Assembly (NCBI RefSeq): GCF_018143015.1
Contig: NC_054758.1
Coordinates: 988,501 to 1,052,500, forward strand
Length of the DNA stretch: 64,000 nt
Direction: 5' to 3'
From: Lytechinus variegatus
Lineage: Eukaryota; Echinodermata; Echinoidea; Temnopleuroida; Toxopneustidae
In this document: positions 23,315-33,637 of the stretch, piece by piece
Layout of the letters: each line of letters begins with the position of its first letter
How positions within the stretch are numbered: position 1 is the first letter of the stretch
Position numbers and translations under genes: made by a program
Notes under the pieces: model-generated
What the model was told of the DNA's origin: nothing
What the model saw: the letters and a program-made list of their open reading frames with translations, nothing else
Databases searched by the model: none

Positions 23315-26099
23315 AAACCTCTCTTTGATAAGCTTTAGGGACCCCTAACCTCATGACCATAGACCAATTCAAATGGACTGAAACCTGTGGACTCATTCGG
23401 GAATCCCTAGTTGCAAACAGTAGGAATGAGATCCCTTTATCCCAGTCATCGGGATAGTCTTCACAATAAGCCCTAATCATGGTCTTCAAAGTCTGATGAT
23501 AGCGTTCTAACGCTCCTTGGGACTGTGGGTGATAAGCAGAAGACTTAATCTGCTTTATTCCCAACTCCTTCATAACTTGCTGAAATATTCCTGACATGAA
23601 ATTTGACCCTTGATCAGATTGAATTTCCTTCGGCAGACCGTACCTAGTGAAAAACTGCACTAACGCCTGCACCACTGTCTTCGCAGTGATACTCCTCAAA
23701 GGTATCGCCTCTGGAAACCGTGTAGACAAGTCCATAATCGTCAGGAGAAATCTGTGACCCGACCTCGTTCTGGGTAAGGGTCCGACACAATCAACAAGAA
23801 CCCTAGTAAAAGGTTCATCAAATGCAGGAATGGGTATCAATGGAGCAGGCTTGATAGAAGGCTGTGCCTTACCAATAATCTGACATGTATGACATGTCTT
23901 ACAGAAATGCACAACATCTTTGTGCATCTTAGGCCAATAGAAATGCCTCATAATTCTATCTTCTGTCTTCCGAATACCGACATGACCTGCCATAGGTAAC
24001 TCATGAGCCATTTTCAGAATATCTGTGCGGTAACAAGGAGGAACTACAACCTGGTGAATTATACACCAATCTTCATTAGCTGGTCTCCGGGGAGGTCTCC
24101 ATTTCCTCATCAAAATGTCATCTTTGACATAAAAGCACTCAGGAACCTTATCAGCCTCAGCCTCAGAACATGCTTTCTGTGACAAGCTTTTTAATTCTGG
24201 GTCTGCCTGTTGTGCCTGTACAAGGGAGGATTTACTAAACAAACTATCATTGTTAGCAACAGAGCCTTCAACACTATCCCCATTCAAATCCTTGAAAAAG
24301 GTTTCAGCTAACCAGACATCAGTACTCTCCTCTACATCAGCAGATTCCGCATCATCCTTTTCAGCTCTACGAGTCTGAGACCTAGTAACAACACAATCCG
24401 GGAAAATCCCTGGAAAATCTTCCTGCAACAATTCAGTTTCAGCTACCTCAACGGGCTTTTCCGAAACCACTGGAGATGCAACAACTTTATCTCCAGCCAA
24501 GTCGTTACCTAACAAGAAATCAACACCTTTCATGGGTAATTCTGGAACGACACCAACAGTCACAGGACCACTAACTAGGTCACACTTTAAGTCGACCTTA
24601 TGCAAAGGAACCGACATGAAATTTGGGCCAATACCTTGAACTAAGACGTTGGCATTCTCTGAACTCTCCGGAGGGAGAGCCGAATCCCCTGGCACCATCA
24701 GGGACTGTGCAGCCCCTGTATCCCTAAGGATCACCACTGACCTACCAGCACCAGTCGAACAAGGGGATACTTCACCATCATGCAAAAAACTTCTAAAAGT
24801 TTCATCAACCTGCTTGACTTTATCAGCAAATACCAGAGAAACACTCTCAACATCTTGATTGGGCTCTGATGGAACAAACTCCATCGAGGGAACACTTGTT
24901 TGCTTGACAAAACCCATGTCTTTCTTAGTTTTGGTTGGCATTCCAACCAATTTCCAACATGATTCTTTCAAATGTCCCGATTTATGACAATGAGTACAAA
25001 TTTTGGAACTACGACTCTCAGACCTTTTGGTTGATTCTGTGCCCCCACTAGCCTGATTCTTATTAGCGTCTTTGTCCTTGCTTGCATATTTTCCCTCACT
25101 AGGTTTATTGTGGGATTCAAATGACCCTTTACCTTTCTTTTTCCAATAATTCTTGAAAGGAGGCCTATCTCCACTACCTTTATGTGTGACCTCAAATTCA
25201 TCAGCTACTATGGCTGCTTTACTGACTTCAGTAACTCTATGGTCATCTAAGTGAGATTTAATGCCAAAAGGAAGACTCTTTTTGAATTCTTCTAGGAGGA
25301 CAACTTCCCTAAGGTGAACAAAATCTTTGTCAACTTTCAGTGATCTGTACCACTTATCGAACATCATTTCTTGTTCCCTAGCAAATTCAACATACGTCTG
25401 GCCTGTTTGTCTTTGCATGTTCCTAAATTTATGTCTGTACGCTTCTGGTACTAACTCATATGCATTGAGAATTGTTTCTTTTACTGTAGCATAGTCACAT
25501 GATTGCATTTCAGAGAGCGAAGAATAGACTTTTGCAGCCTTTCCAACAAAAACACTTTGGAGGAGAAGAGTCCAGTATTCCTCGGGCCAATTCAGTCTCT
25601 TGGCCACTTTTTCAAATGACACAAAATATGTATCAACTCCCTCTTCATCAAATTTTGGCACAAGGCGAATGTTTTTCGCCACATCAAAGACTTGGGGAGA
25701 TTTATCTTTCGCAGAGTTAGTATTTGCATGAGCTAACTCCATTTCTTTCAACTTTAACTGGTACTCCAATCTCATTCTCTCCTTTTCAATGTTTATTTTC
25801 TCCATTTCAAGGTTTTCTTTGATTCTTTCCTTTTCCAATTCAATGTTTGCCAGTTGGATCTGAGCATCCTCTGACATATTGATAGAAGTTTCAGGCTCCT
25901 CTGTAAGCTTCATGTGACTAGCTAACAAGTCAATTATCTCTGCCTTCTTTAAACCTGGGGCTAGAGATACACCCAAATGATCACAAACTGTTATCAAATC
26001 ATCTTTCTTCAGTGACTTCAAATGATCATATGACAATTCTGTCATTGCAAGAAATTCTTCAACATCAAATGTAGCCACAGTGAATATACACAAATACAA
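23301..26099 (-). CDS. gag-pol: Gag-protease-integrase ORF, 3' end frameshifted
   Basis: 932-residue ORF. The N-terminus has a SAP-like segment (LGVSLAPGLKKAEIIDLL) and a charged coiled coil (about 80-125). A Gag region follows (about 145-300), then one CCHC knuckle CTHCHKSGHLKESC (about 365-378) and a protease core DTGAAQSLM near 460. The integrase has an HHCC finger (HVGIRKTED...CKTCHTCQ, about 703-742) and the catalytic triad in VDCVGPL, SDQGSNF and QGALERYH. After RDS (about 23395) the frame shifts. The last about 30 residues are out of frame, and the normal integrase continuation is found in other frames until the next ORF starts at 23314. Initiation may be at the Met near 26045, which has a shorter leader. 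Confidence 0.92.
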   Translation of the reverse strand: MYLCIFTVATFDVEEFLAMTELSYDHLKSLKKDDLITVCDHLGVSLAPGLKKAEIIDLLASHMKLTEEPETSINMSEDAQIQLANIELEKERIKENLEMEKINIEKERMRLEYQLKLKEMELAHANTNSAKDKSPQVFDVAKNIRLVPKFDEEGVDTYFVSFEKVAKRLNWPEEYWTLLLQSVFVGKAAKVYSSLSEMQSCDYATVKETILNAYELVPEAYRHKFRNMQRQTGQTYVEFAREQEMMFDKWYRSLKVDKDFVHLREVVLLEEFKKSLPFGIKSHLDDHRVTEVSKAAIVADEFEVTHKGSGDRPPFKNYWKKKGKGSFESHNKPSEGKYASKDKDANKNQASGGTESTKRSESRSSKICTHCHKSGHLKESCWKLVGMPTKTKKDMGFVKQTSVPSMEFVPSEPNQDVESVSLVFADKVKQVDETFRSFLHDGEVSPCSTGAGRSVVILRDTGAAQSLMVPGDSALPPESSENANVLVQGIGPNFMSVPLHKVDLKCDLVSGPVTVGVVPELPMKGVDFLLGNDLAGDKVVASPVVSEKPVEVAETELLQEDFPGIFPDCVVTRSQTRRAEKDDAESADVEESTDVWLAETFFKDLNGDSVEGSVANNDSLFSKSSLVQAQQADPELKSLSQKACSEAEADKVPECFYVKDDILMRKWRPPRRPANEDWCIIHQVVVPPCYRTDILKMAHELPMAGHVGIRKTEDRIMRHFYWPKMHKDVVHFCKTCHTCQIIGKAQPSIKPAPLIPIPAFDEPFTRVLVDCVGPLPRTRSGHRFLLTIMDLSTRFPEAIPLRSITAKTVVQALVQFFTRYGLPKEIQSDQGSNFMSGIFQQVMKELGIKQIKSSAYHPQSQGALERYHQTLKTMIRAYCEDYPDDWDKGISFLLFATRDSRMSPQVSVHLNWSMVMRLGVPKAYQREVYGSE

Positions 26100-26287
26100 G
26101 CACGTAATAACACAGTACAGTATATTCTAGAACTTTCCAAAAATTTCCAAAATGTTTCCAATTCAAATTGGCTTTTGTTTCAAACTGACTTTCGTCTCAA
26201 ATTGCCTTGGCTTGTACAAATTTGGTTTTCGTTTCCCGGACAACTGGTTTTAGTTTCAAACTGGCTTGTACAAATTTGGTTTTTGTT

Positions 26288-26304
26288 TCCCGGACAAGCC
26301 CCCA
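26288..26304 (-). other. Primer-binding site, tRNA-Pro type
   Basis: Minus strand TGGGGGCTTGTCCGGGA lies 8 bases inside the 5' LTR. It matches the tRNA-Pro 3'-end complement known from murine-type retroviruses (TGGGGGCTCGTCCGGGA) at 16 of 17 positions. A partial duplicate (TTTCCCGGACAA) occurs about 50 bases further in, near 26236. Confidence 0.8.
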
Positions 26305-26312
26305 AAATTATT

Positions 26313-27204
26313 TGTTACGATACTGCAACAAATAACAAGTGTTTAATTTCTTCTTTGTGTTTAATTTCCTCTTTTTTTTATTACAGGAAATAATTATACA
26401 TAAATAAAACAAATAATGATCTTACATAAATCTCTTGAAGTGTCCGATGTAAAATCCCGAAGTGATGATGCTATATCCAAGTAATAATCCAAATGATAAA
26501 AATCCCAGTTGACTGGCGAAAATTCACAATGATGGCGATGATGAAACTGAGGTTGAAGTCCGATGAATAATAAGAGTCACTGCAACGAGTTGAAATGTCC
26601 GTGAAGACGATGTTGATGATGATTAACAGTCAATTTCAGCAATCCATGGGTTGAAGCGTGTTCATTGAACAGGTTGATGATGTTGAGAACTGATAATTTC
26701 TCTCTCAAAATAACTGCAAACAGTTCATTGATGGTGGGCATAAACTGCTCTGATCTGATCTGGTGAAGTGATCTCATATGATGTGATGTGATCTCCTGCT
26801 CTCATATGATGTGATGGTGTGATCTAATATGATGTGATGATAATCTTGAAGAATCCGCCAGCTTTATATAGTTTGCAGCTATTCTTCTAGAACTCACTAT
26901 TAAGGAAAGTTCTAGCATTTTCTTTAAAAAAACTTTCTCCTTTCAGGAGCAGTCAAAATCCAGAACACTCTTGAATGACCTCATTGAAATCAAGAGTGTC
27001 AATAGCATAGCTAAGCCTATTGTTCCTAATCTCTATTCAGAAATAACAATACAACTCCTTGGCCTTTTAAATAGGCAAGGCCTGCATAATAAAAAGACAT
27101 TCTTGAATGTTCTTTACAATTCTTGGCTAACCTTAAAGGGAAATAACTAATAGATGAATGTAATTGCTTTTAAAATTCTTTTACAATTATTCTTATATGT
27201 AACA
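26313..27204 (-). repeat. 5' LTR (892 bp) of the Gmr1-type element
   Basis: TG...CA ends as in the partner LTR. The minus-strand promoter is suggested by ACTATATAAAGCTGGCGG (TATA core about 26872-26880). Downstream in R/U5 lie repeated CATCACATCATATGAG-like units. Confidence 0.95.
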
Positions 27205-27281
27205 ATGAATAAATGGTATTTTGATGTGAGTGAATTTATGCATACTTCACGTGCCATACAATGGAGAGTTTTCACACACTA

Positions 27282-27565
27282 CGGAGCTGCTCTCGACAAC
27301 CCACCAATTCTTGTGAAAATGCAAGTCATATCACAATGGAGAGCTGAGAGGATTTTGTCGAAAGTTGATGGACCAGGGACAGCAGCATAGTGCCTTGACT
27401 CTGGAAAACGTCTTATTTCAAATGGTTTGTCCGGTGCAAATGTTCGGATGATCTGCTGTCCCAGTCCACCAACTTTCGACAAAAGCCCTTCATTTTTCTT
27501 CAGCTCTCCATTGTGATTTAAATAACATTTTCAAAGTAATCGGTGAGTTGTAGAGAGCAGCTCCG
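27282..27565. repeat. Imperfect 284-bp hairpin, copy A
   Basis: The left arm runs from CGGAGCTGCTCTCGACAAC through TTTTGTCGAAAGTTGATGG to GGGACAGCAG. The right arm is the near-exact inverse (CTGCTGTCCCAGTCCACCAA, CTTTCGACAAAA, then AGAGAGCAGCTCCG). Arms are about 110 bases with a loop of about 70. Paralogous copies lie at 45390 and 56136. Probably an old MITE carried by the ancestral duplicon. Confidence 0.85.
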
Positions 27566-27825
27566 GAGTAAGTCTCTAACGTCCATTTACACGAATCGCT
27601 TTTTTTGTGGTAAATTAACATTTTTGTTGTTGCAGCGTTTTAATTCTTAATCAGTCAAACGTGGAGGGAGATCCTGCCCACTTTCTCAAACCACGCATCG
27701 TAAATTTAATAAAAACTCCCTTCTATTCATGTCATAAATTGCGTTAAAAAATAATATTTATAAATATGGCAAGCAATGGCAGCGATCCGAGGGGGAGGGT
27801 GGGAAGGACGTGTCCTCCCCCGCGA

Positions 27826-28130
27826 TTTTCACATCACCATCATCATCAGCATCATTATCACCATCATCAACATCGTCAACATATCATCATCACCATCATC
27901 ATTATTATCATCACCACCATCATCATCATCATCGTCAACATATCATCATAATCATCATCATCACCATCATCATCACCATCATCATTATCATCATCATCGT
28001 GACGGTCATCATCATAATCATCGTTATCGTCATAATTATCATCATCATAATCACAATCATCATCATTATCCTCATCACCATCATCATTATTATCATCACC
28101 ATCATCACCATCGTCACCATCCTCCTCATC
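27826..28130. repeat. (ATC)n/(CATCAT)n microsatellite, left part
   Basis: About 300 bases of CAT/ATC triplets with interruptions. It continues at 32588 on the other side of the inserted LINE. The paralogous locus in duplicon B (45658-45880) is uninterrupted. Confidence 0.95.
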
Positions 28131-28200
28131 ACTGTGCAGATTTGAAACCCAGGGTCCAACAGCTTCTATTTACAGTTTTACTTCACAATCACCTATCAAC

Positions 28201-28962
28201 ATGCCAGAAGGTTTGACCCAAAAGAAAATCGAATCGATTACCGACGATGCAATTAAGAGCTACATGAATGGTGATAAGTTTCTCAATACAATTCGCCAAG
28301 TAGTGCGTGAAGCCGTTGAAGATGCATTTAACAAGATCATCGGCAGAATTGAAGAGAGCGAAGGAAGATTACTGGACCTCGAAAGTAAGCTTGCAACTAA
28401 GGACAAAGAGATCGCTACCCTATCAAACACCATCGACGGTCAACGTGAATCTCTTCGTATGCTTCAACGGACAGCGAATGACCAAGAACAATACAGTCGG
28501 CGTAATTGTCTACGCTTTTATGGCATCCCCGAATCCGAAGGAGAGGACACCGATGACCTTATCTGCAGACTTGCTCGTGAAAATTTGAATCTCTCAATAC
28601 CCAAGGATGACATTGAAAGATCACATCGTCTGAGCACAAAGAAATCGTCAGACTCGCAATCAAGTAGAGTGACTCGCAGCAGCAAGTCTTTGACTAGGCC
28701 ACGGGTCATAATAGCAAAGTTCGTCTCCTATCGGACTCGTAGTCTCATTCTATCAAAACGTCGTAACCTCAAAGGAAAAAAACTAGGAATCGACGAAGAT
28801 CTAACGAAGCAAAATGCAGAGCTTCTGAAAAAGACTAAGGCTATGACAAAAGTCCTAGCTGCCTGGACTTCCGACGGACGAATTATAGCTCTCCTCCCAG
28901 CGAGTGGAGGAAAGACTATTAAACGTGTCATCAAAGAAGAGAGTGAATTGGACTTGATATAA
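28201..28962 (+). CDS. LINE ORF1: coiled-coil RNA-binding protein
   Basis: 253 residues. Residues about 40-95 form a charged heptad-like coiled coil (IIGRIEESEGRLLDLESKLA, then ATLSNTIDGQ). An RRM-like core follows (YSRRNCLRFYGIPESEGED, about 98-116), and then a basic domain (about 165-230: RVIIAKFVSYRTRSLILSKR) resembling the C-terminal domain of L1-type ORF1 proteins. In this family ORF1p trimerises and chaperones the element RNA. ATG at 28201 closely follows the leader and the frame is intact to TAA. Confidence 0.8.
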   Translation: MPEGLTQKKIESITDDAIKSYMNGDKFLNTIRQVVREAVEDAFNKIIGRIEESEGRLLDLESKLATKDKEIATLSNTIDGQRESLRMLQRTANDQEQYSRRNCLRFYGIPESEGEDTDDLICRLARENLNLSIPKDDIERSHRLSTKKSSDSQSSRVTRSSKSLTRPRVIIAKFVSYRTRSLILSKRRNLKGKKLGIDEDLTKQNAELLKKTKAMTKVLAAWTSDGRIIALLPASGGKTIKRVIKEESELDLI

Positions 28963-29122
28963 ATCCTTTTCCGAATGATTGTCATGCTTAATTCAGAATA
29001 ACTAATGACTTTTTATGCATTGGTGCATTCTTCTTTAATTGTATTAAAATCCAATTAATCCTGTAAGTTGTTGTTGTTGTTTTTAAGTTACTTTAGATAT
29101 ATATATATATTTGCATTGTTAA

Positions 29123-32100
29123 ATGGTTAGGACCTTTTCATGTGTAAGTTGCCTTAAAATTGTAAAAAATAACCATAGGGCATTACAGTGCACAAAGTGC
29201 AAAAAGTGGGTTCATATATGTTGCACTGATATAAGTATTAAAACTTACAATGATCCTTCTCACCATTTCTTTAATTGGGAATGTTCGAAATGTCTTTTTA
29301 ACCACTTACCCTTCTTTGGTATTGATGATGACTTTTTAAATGATATTCAAAATGTTCATGATATATCTGATTATGATTCCACCCATGTAATGAATGTTCA
29401 AAATCCTTTAAATGTTGACTGTTTGAAAGGAAAAGGCCTTAAATTTGCTCATCTTAATGTCCGGAGTCTTCTCCGTAATATAGATGAAATCAAATTGTTT
29501 TTACATAGTAACGATATTCATCTTCTTGCATTAAATGAAACATTCCTTGATGATTCTATTTTTGACAGTGAACTAAATATTGATAATTTTAACCTTGTTC
29601 GAAAAGACAGAAATAGGAATGGTGGCGGAGTGGCAGTGTATATACGTAATTCTTTGTCTTTTGAACTTATTAAATATGATGTTGTAAATTCCTTAGAAAT
29701 CATCCCATTAATTATTCGACCAAAATTCTCTAACCCAATCATTTTTCTTACTTGGTATAGACCACCTAATAGCAATGTTCATTTATATCTTCAATATGAA
29801 AATTTGTTATCATTCTTGGATACTTTTAATTATTCAATCATTGTCATGGGAGATACAAACTGTGATTTACTGAAAATATCTGGATCGTCCGATTCAAACC
29901 GTTTAAGTGATATACATAACTTATTTTCATTACAGCAAATTAATACAACAGATTATACCAGGATTACAGCAAAAACAATGACACTCATTGACCATATGTT
30001 AACTAACTCAATTGAGAAAATAAAATCACATGGTGTTTTGCATGTTGGAATGAGTGATCACTCTTTAAGTTATTTAATATGGAAGTCAAAGACTGAAAAT
30101 TCTTCTCGAGTTATTAATTATAGAAAATTTTCTGGTTTTGATTTAGAATCTTATTTAGATGATTTAAGTAATCAACCTTGGCATGAAATTCTTGATTGTA
30201 CGTGTATCAGTGAAGCAGTCAGTAAATGGGAGGCTTTACTTATGAATGTTGTTAACCAGCATATGCCTATCAAGAGCAAGAAAATTAGTAATAAGAAGTC
30301 TCCATGGATGAATTCATATATTTTTGAATTGATAAGAAAAAGAGATAAATTAAAGCGAAAAGCTTGGAAAAATAAAGATGAAACAATGATGAAAGAATAC
30401 AGAAAACTGAGAAATAATGTTACTTTTGAGATAAGGAAAAGAAAGAAAAAATATTATTCCGAAAAGATATTGAAAATAAAAGAAAACTCTGGTAACACCT
30501 GGAAAGTATTGACATCTTTATTACCTCGCACCAATAGTAATAAAAATACATTTCAAAGAGATAGTGAAACTTTGTTCGAAAAAAGTGAAAAATTTAACGA
30601 GTATTTTGCAAACGTTGGAAATTATTTAGCATCCACAATTCCTATTACAAATGAATCCATATCTAATCAGGAATATCAAGCCGTATCTTCTTTCAGTTTA
30701 AGAGTATTATCAGAGGCAGCTGTTTTGAAAGAAATAAATCTCTTGAAAAATAAACCTTCTTATGGAATTGATGGAATCACAGCACAGTTTTTAAATTATC
30801 TTCTGCTGTTATAGTTCCTTCTTTAACTTATCTTTTTAATAAGTCACTACTAGATTGTGTTTTTCCTAATCAGTTTAAAATTGCTAAAGTAATTCCATTA
30901 TTTAAAACTGGTAACAAAGATGACCCTTCTAATTTTAGACCGATATCAATTTTACCAACTGTTTCGAAAATTCTCGAGAAACTTGTTAGTAATCAATTGA
31001 AATCTTACATGAAAGAATACAATATACTTTGTCCCCAACAGTCGGGCTTCAGAGAAAAGCATTCGACTGTAACGTCTTTATTGAAAGTTACCGATGAATG
31101 GTTGAAAGAAATGGATAATGGCTTTTATACTGGTGCTGTGTTCATCGACCTGAAAAAAGCTTTTGACACCGTAGATACTTCAATACTTATTAGAAAACTC
31201 TCAAGAATTGGTGTTTCGACGGACGCCTTACGCTGGTTCGAAAGTTACTTGTACAATAGGAAGATGTGTACTTTAATAGATTCTGTAATATCAAATATAT
31301 CATATATAAACTATGGAATTCCTCAGGGCTCCATACTTGGACCAATTTTATTTACAATTTACATAAATGATCTCATAACACAAGTAAAAAACTGCAAATT
31401 GCTTTATATGCAGATGATACAGTGTTGTATTTTTCTCATAAAAATGTTGATATTATTGAAAAAAATATAAATTTTGATCTCCGTAAAATTCATAACTGGT
31501 TATGTTGTAATAAACTAAGTCTTAATGTTAATAAAACCATTTGCATGTTATTTGGAACTGGGAAAATGCTATCTAAATGTGATATTTTAAATGTAACTAT
31601 ATCTGGTAAACGTATTGATCAACGAAATACTGTTAAATATCTGGGAATGTACCTTGATCCAAAGTTAAAATGGAATATACACATTGACGAAATGTGCACT
31701 AAAATTAGTAAGGTAGTCAGCTTTCTGGCCCGTCTTAGACATTTTATATCAGAATCCAATCTGAAGATGGTTTACAATTCTATTATCCTTCCACTTTTTG
31801 ATTATGCAGATATTGTTTATGATTCGGCAAGCAAAAAACACACTGAACGTTTGCAAAAATTACAAAATAGGGCCGGACGTCTCATTTTAAAAATAAATCC
31901 GTTTAATCACGTTTCAAACAATGATATTCATATAAAACTAGGATGGCAGTCTCTCAAATCAAGGCGTAAATCACATTTAAACATAATGGTATACAAATCT
32001 CTTCATAACTTAGCCCCACCTTATTTAGCAGAGTCTTTTCAATATTGTAATCATTCGTATTCTCTCCGATCGCAAGGAAATATTAAAATCCCCAAACCCA

Positions 32101-32243
32101 AGAGTGAATGCTGTCGAAGAACGTTCTTATATAGAGGATCACAAGAATATAATAACCTACCATCTACAATAAAATTGTCAAATAGCCTATTTACTTTTTA
32201 TAAAAATTTAAATAAGTTAATTCAGTCTTGCCCTGACCTTTAA
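29123..32243 (+). pseudogene. LINE ORF2: PHD finger, endonuclease, reverse transcriptase (two frameshifts)
   Basis: Residues about 5-55 form a C4HC3 PHD-like finger (CVSCLKIV, CTKCKKWVHICC, WECSKC). The apurinic-type endonuclease follows (FAHLNVRSL, ALNETFLDDS, GGGVAVYIRN, WYRPPNS, VMGDTNCDLL, GMSDHSLSY). RT motifs include DDPSNFRPISILP, QSGFREKHST, FIDLKKAFDTVD, YGIPQGSILGPILF, YADD and KYLGMYLDPKLKWN, with the usual C-terminal RLQKLQNRAGR and SYSLRSQGN. The frame breaks near 30793 and again just before YADD near 31400, so the three open parts are 29123-30814, about 30800-31410 and about 31410-32243. Placement in the CR1/L2/Jockey group is from motif style. Confidence 0.88.
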
Positions 32244-32587
32244 AAGAAATACTAGCGACAAGTGGGCGGGTGGGAATGGGGGGGTCGCATTATAGGGTAT
32301 AGATGTATTCTCTTGTATTCTTTTTACTGTTTTTCATTATTGTTTAGTTAAATTATTATGTTTAATTCTATTTTATGTCATGTACTGTAACTGTTGTTAT
32401 ATCATATGTTATGTACAGTAACTGTTGTTACATATTTTCTGGACCCCAAGGAAGAACAGCTTTGTTATTTTAACAAAGCTGAGTGGGTTAATCCAGCCAT
32501 CTCACTTTCGATTTTTATTATGTACATACACTTACATTGTATTGTTTTTTTTAACATTGTGATATGGAAAATAAATACCAATACCAC

Positions 32588-32655
32588 ATCATCATCGTCA
32601 CGGTCATCATCATAATCATCATTATCGTCAGCAGCTTCATTATCATTATCACCAT
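32588..32655. repeat. (ATC)n microsatellite, right part
   Basis: Resumes the triplet repeat after the LINE and ends ATTATCACCATGAAACTG, identical to the right edge in duplicons B (about 45862-45882) and C (about 57950-57970). Confidence 0.9.
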
Positions 32656-32895
32656 GAAACTGAAAGTTAAATACATTGTTTAAAACTATCGTCGTTCCTT
32701 TCGGCGGAGGAAAAATATTGATCTATCATCATTTATATTTTACGCGAAACCCTCAAGACCACACTGTAAAAATGCATTACAAAACTTTTTTTCGCGTTAT
32801 TTATTTATAGCAACGACTTGACAGTTAAGATATTATGCCGTTTGATAGGCAATGAACAATTAAACTTTGAATGAAAGTATAGTAAATAGTGTATC

Positions 32896-33101
32896 CATAG
32901 GCGGCGGAAGCGGGGGGGACGTGTCCCCCCCCTAAATTTTAGGTGGGGGGGACGGTCCCCCCCTAAATTTTGTTTTGATAACCTTTTTTTTTTTTTTTTT
33001 TTTTTTTTGCTTGTCAATTTTTTTTCCTGCGTCCCCCCCTAAATTCACGTGGACCCCCTTGACACGTGTGTTGTCCCCCCCTAAAATTTAGGTTGATGAC
33101 C

Positions 33102-33132
<31 letters not shown>

Positions 33133-33231
33133 TCTCAAAAATTTTTGGGGCGCTTGTCCTATTTTTTACATGTGTCCATCCAAAAATTTCAGGTGGACAC
33201 CCCCTAAATTTATTGGCTTCCGCCGCCAATG
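32896..33231. mobile_element. hAT-type MITE (GGCGGCGGAAG family), 336 bp
   Basis: TIRs CATAGGCGGCGGAAG and CTTCCGCCGCCAATG (inverse). The 8-bp target duplication AGTGTATC is perfect (32888-32895 and 33232-33239). The interior repeats CCCCCCTAAATTT and T-runs in both orientations. Empty in duplicons B and C. Confidence 0.92.
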
Positions 33232-33246
33232 AGTGTATCTATTCCA

Positions 33247-33529
33247 CACTGTTAGAAAAAATAAAAGAAGTTCCTGCAGCAGAGTCTCGAGAACACCTGT
33301 AATCTTACCGAATTGCGTAATCTTACAGGAAATTGGTATTTGATGTATGGAATCTTACAAATTTCCTTGAATAAAACGCCCTTTTCCCCTTTTAAACAGA
33401 CCTGTTCTGTTAAATTGCAGAAAAATTCTTGTTTTATGAATTTACAGAATGATTATTACGCAATTCGGTAAGATTACAGGTGTTCTCGAGACTCTGCTGC
33501 AGGAACTTCTTTTATTTTTTCTAACAGTG
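33247..33529. mobile_element. MITE with perfect 75-bp TIRs (CACTGTTAG)
   Basis: From CACTGTTAGAAAAAATAAAA inward, about 75 bases are exactly repeated in inverse at the right end (TTTTATTTTTTCTAACAGTG). Flanked by CA on both sides; duplicons B and C read ATTCCATGAAATAT there, so this is a 2-bp duplication at most. Perfect arms imply youth or a strong selection for the hairpin. A decayed relative is at 1616. Confidence 0.9.
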
Positions 33530-33637
33530 CACGAAATATATAATTTCCAATGAAAGTAGAATTAAATTAGAAAATAAAGTTGTTGTAATTTTGTTTGTTT
33601 CCCGCTTTATTTTTCTTTAGATATTTGCTGATCAGAA

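Larger units (their letters stand above)
20319..27204 (-). mobile_element. Complete Gmr1-type Ty3/Gypsy LTR retrotransposon
   Basis: Two nearly identical LTRs flank an interior with a primer-binding site, a polypurine tract and two large ORFs on the minus strand. The target duplication is ATGA (20315-20318 and 27205-27208). The domain order is Gag, zinc knuckle, protease, integrase, then RT and RNase H. Ordinary Ty3/Gypsy elements have integrase last; the integrase-first order is that of the Gmr1 group, described from deuterostomes. The LTRs differ by about one substitution and three indels, so insertion was recent. It lies in the putative first intron of gene A, antisense to it. Confidence 0.95.
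28131..32587 (+). mobile_element. Near full-length CR1/Jockey-group LINE inserted in the microsatellite
   Basis: Contains a short leader, ORF1 (28201-28962), ORF2 (29123-32243, two frameshifts) and a 3' UTR with GGACCCCAAGGAAGAACAGC, ending ATAAATACCAATACC directly against ATC triplets. Duplicon B is empty at this point. The 3' UTR motif also ends the related truncated copy in duplicon C. Confidence 0.88.

Noticed and set aside
21425..26099. Reading the Gypsy ORFs as an endogenous retrovirus
   Set aside because: No envelope-like ORF lies between RNase H and the 3' LTR; Gag has a single knuckle and the gene order fits Gmr1-type retrotransposons.
27766..28216. His-, Ile- and Met-rich open frames over the CAT/ATC tracts (also 45626-45927 and 56372-56709)
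   Set aside because: Pure translations of the triplet microsatellite on both strands.
32805..33302. Lys-rich and Phe-rich ORFs around 33000
   Set aside because: They translate T-runs and C-runs of the hAT-type MITE.
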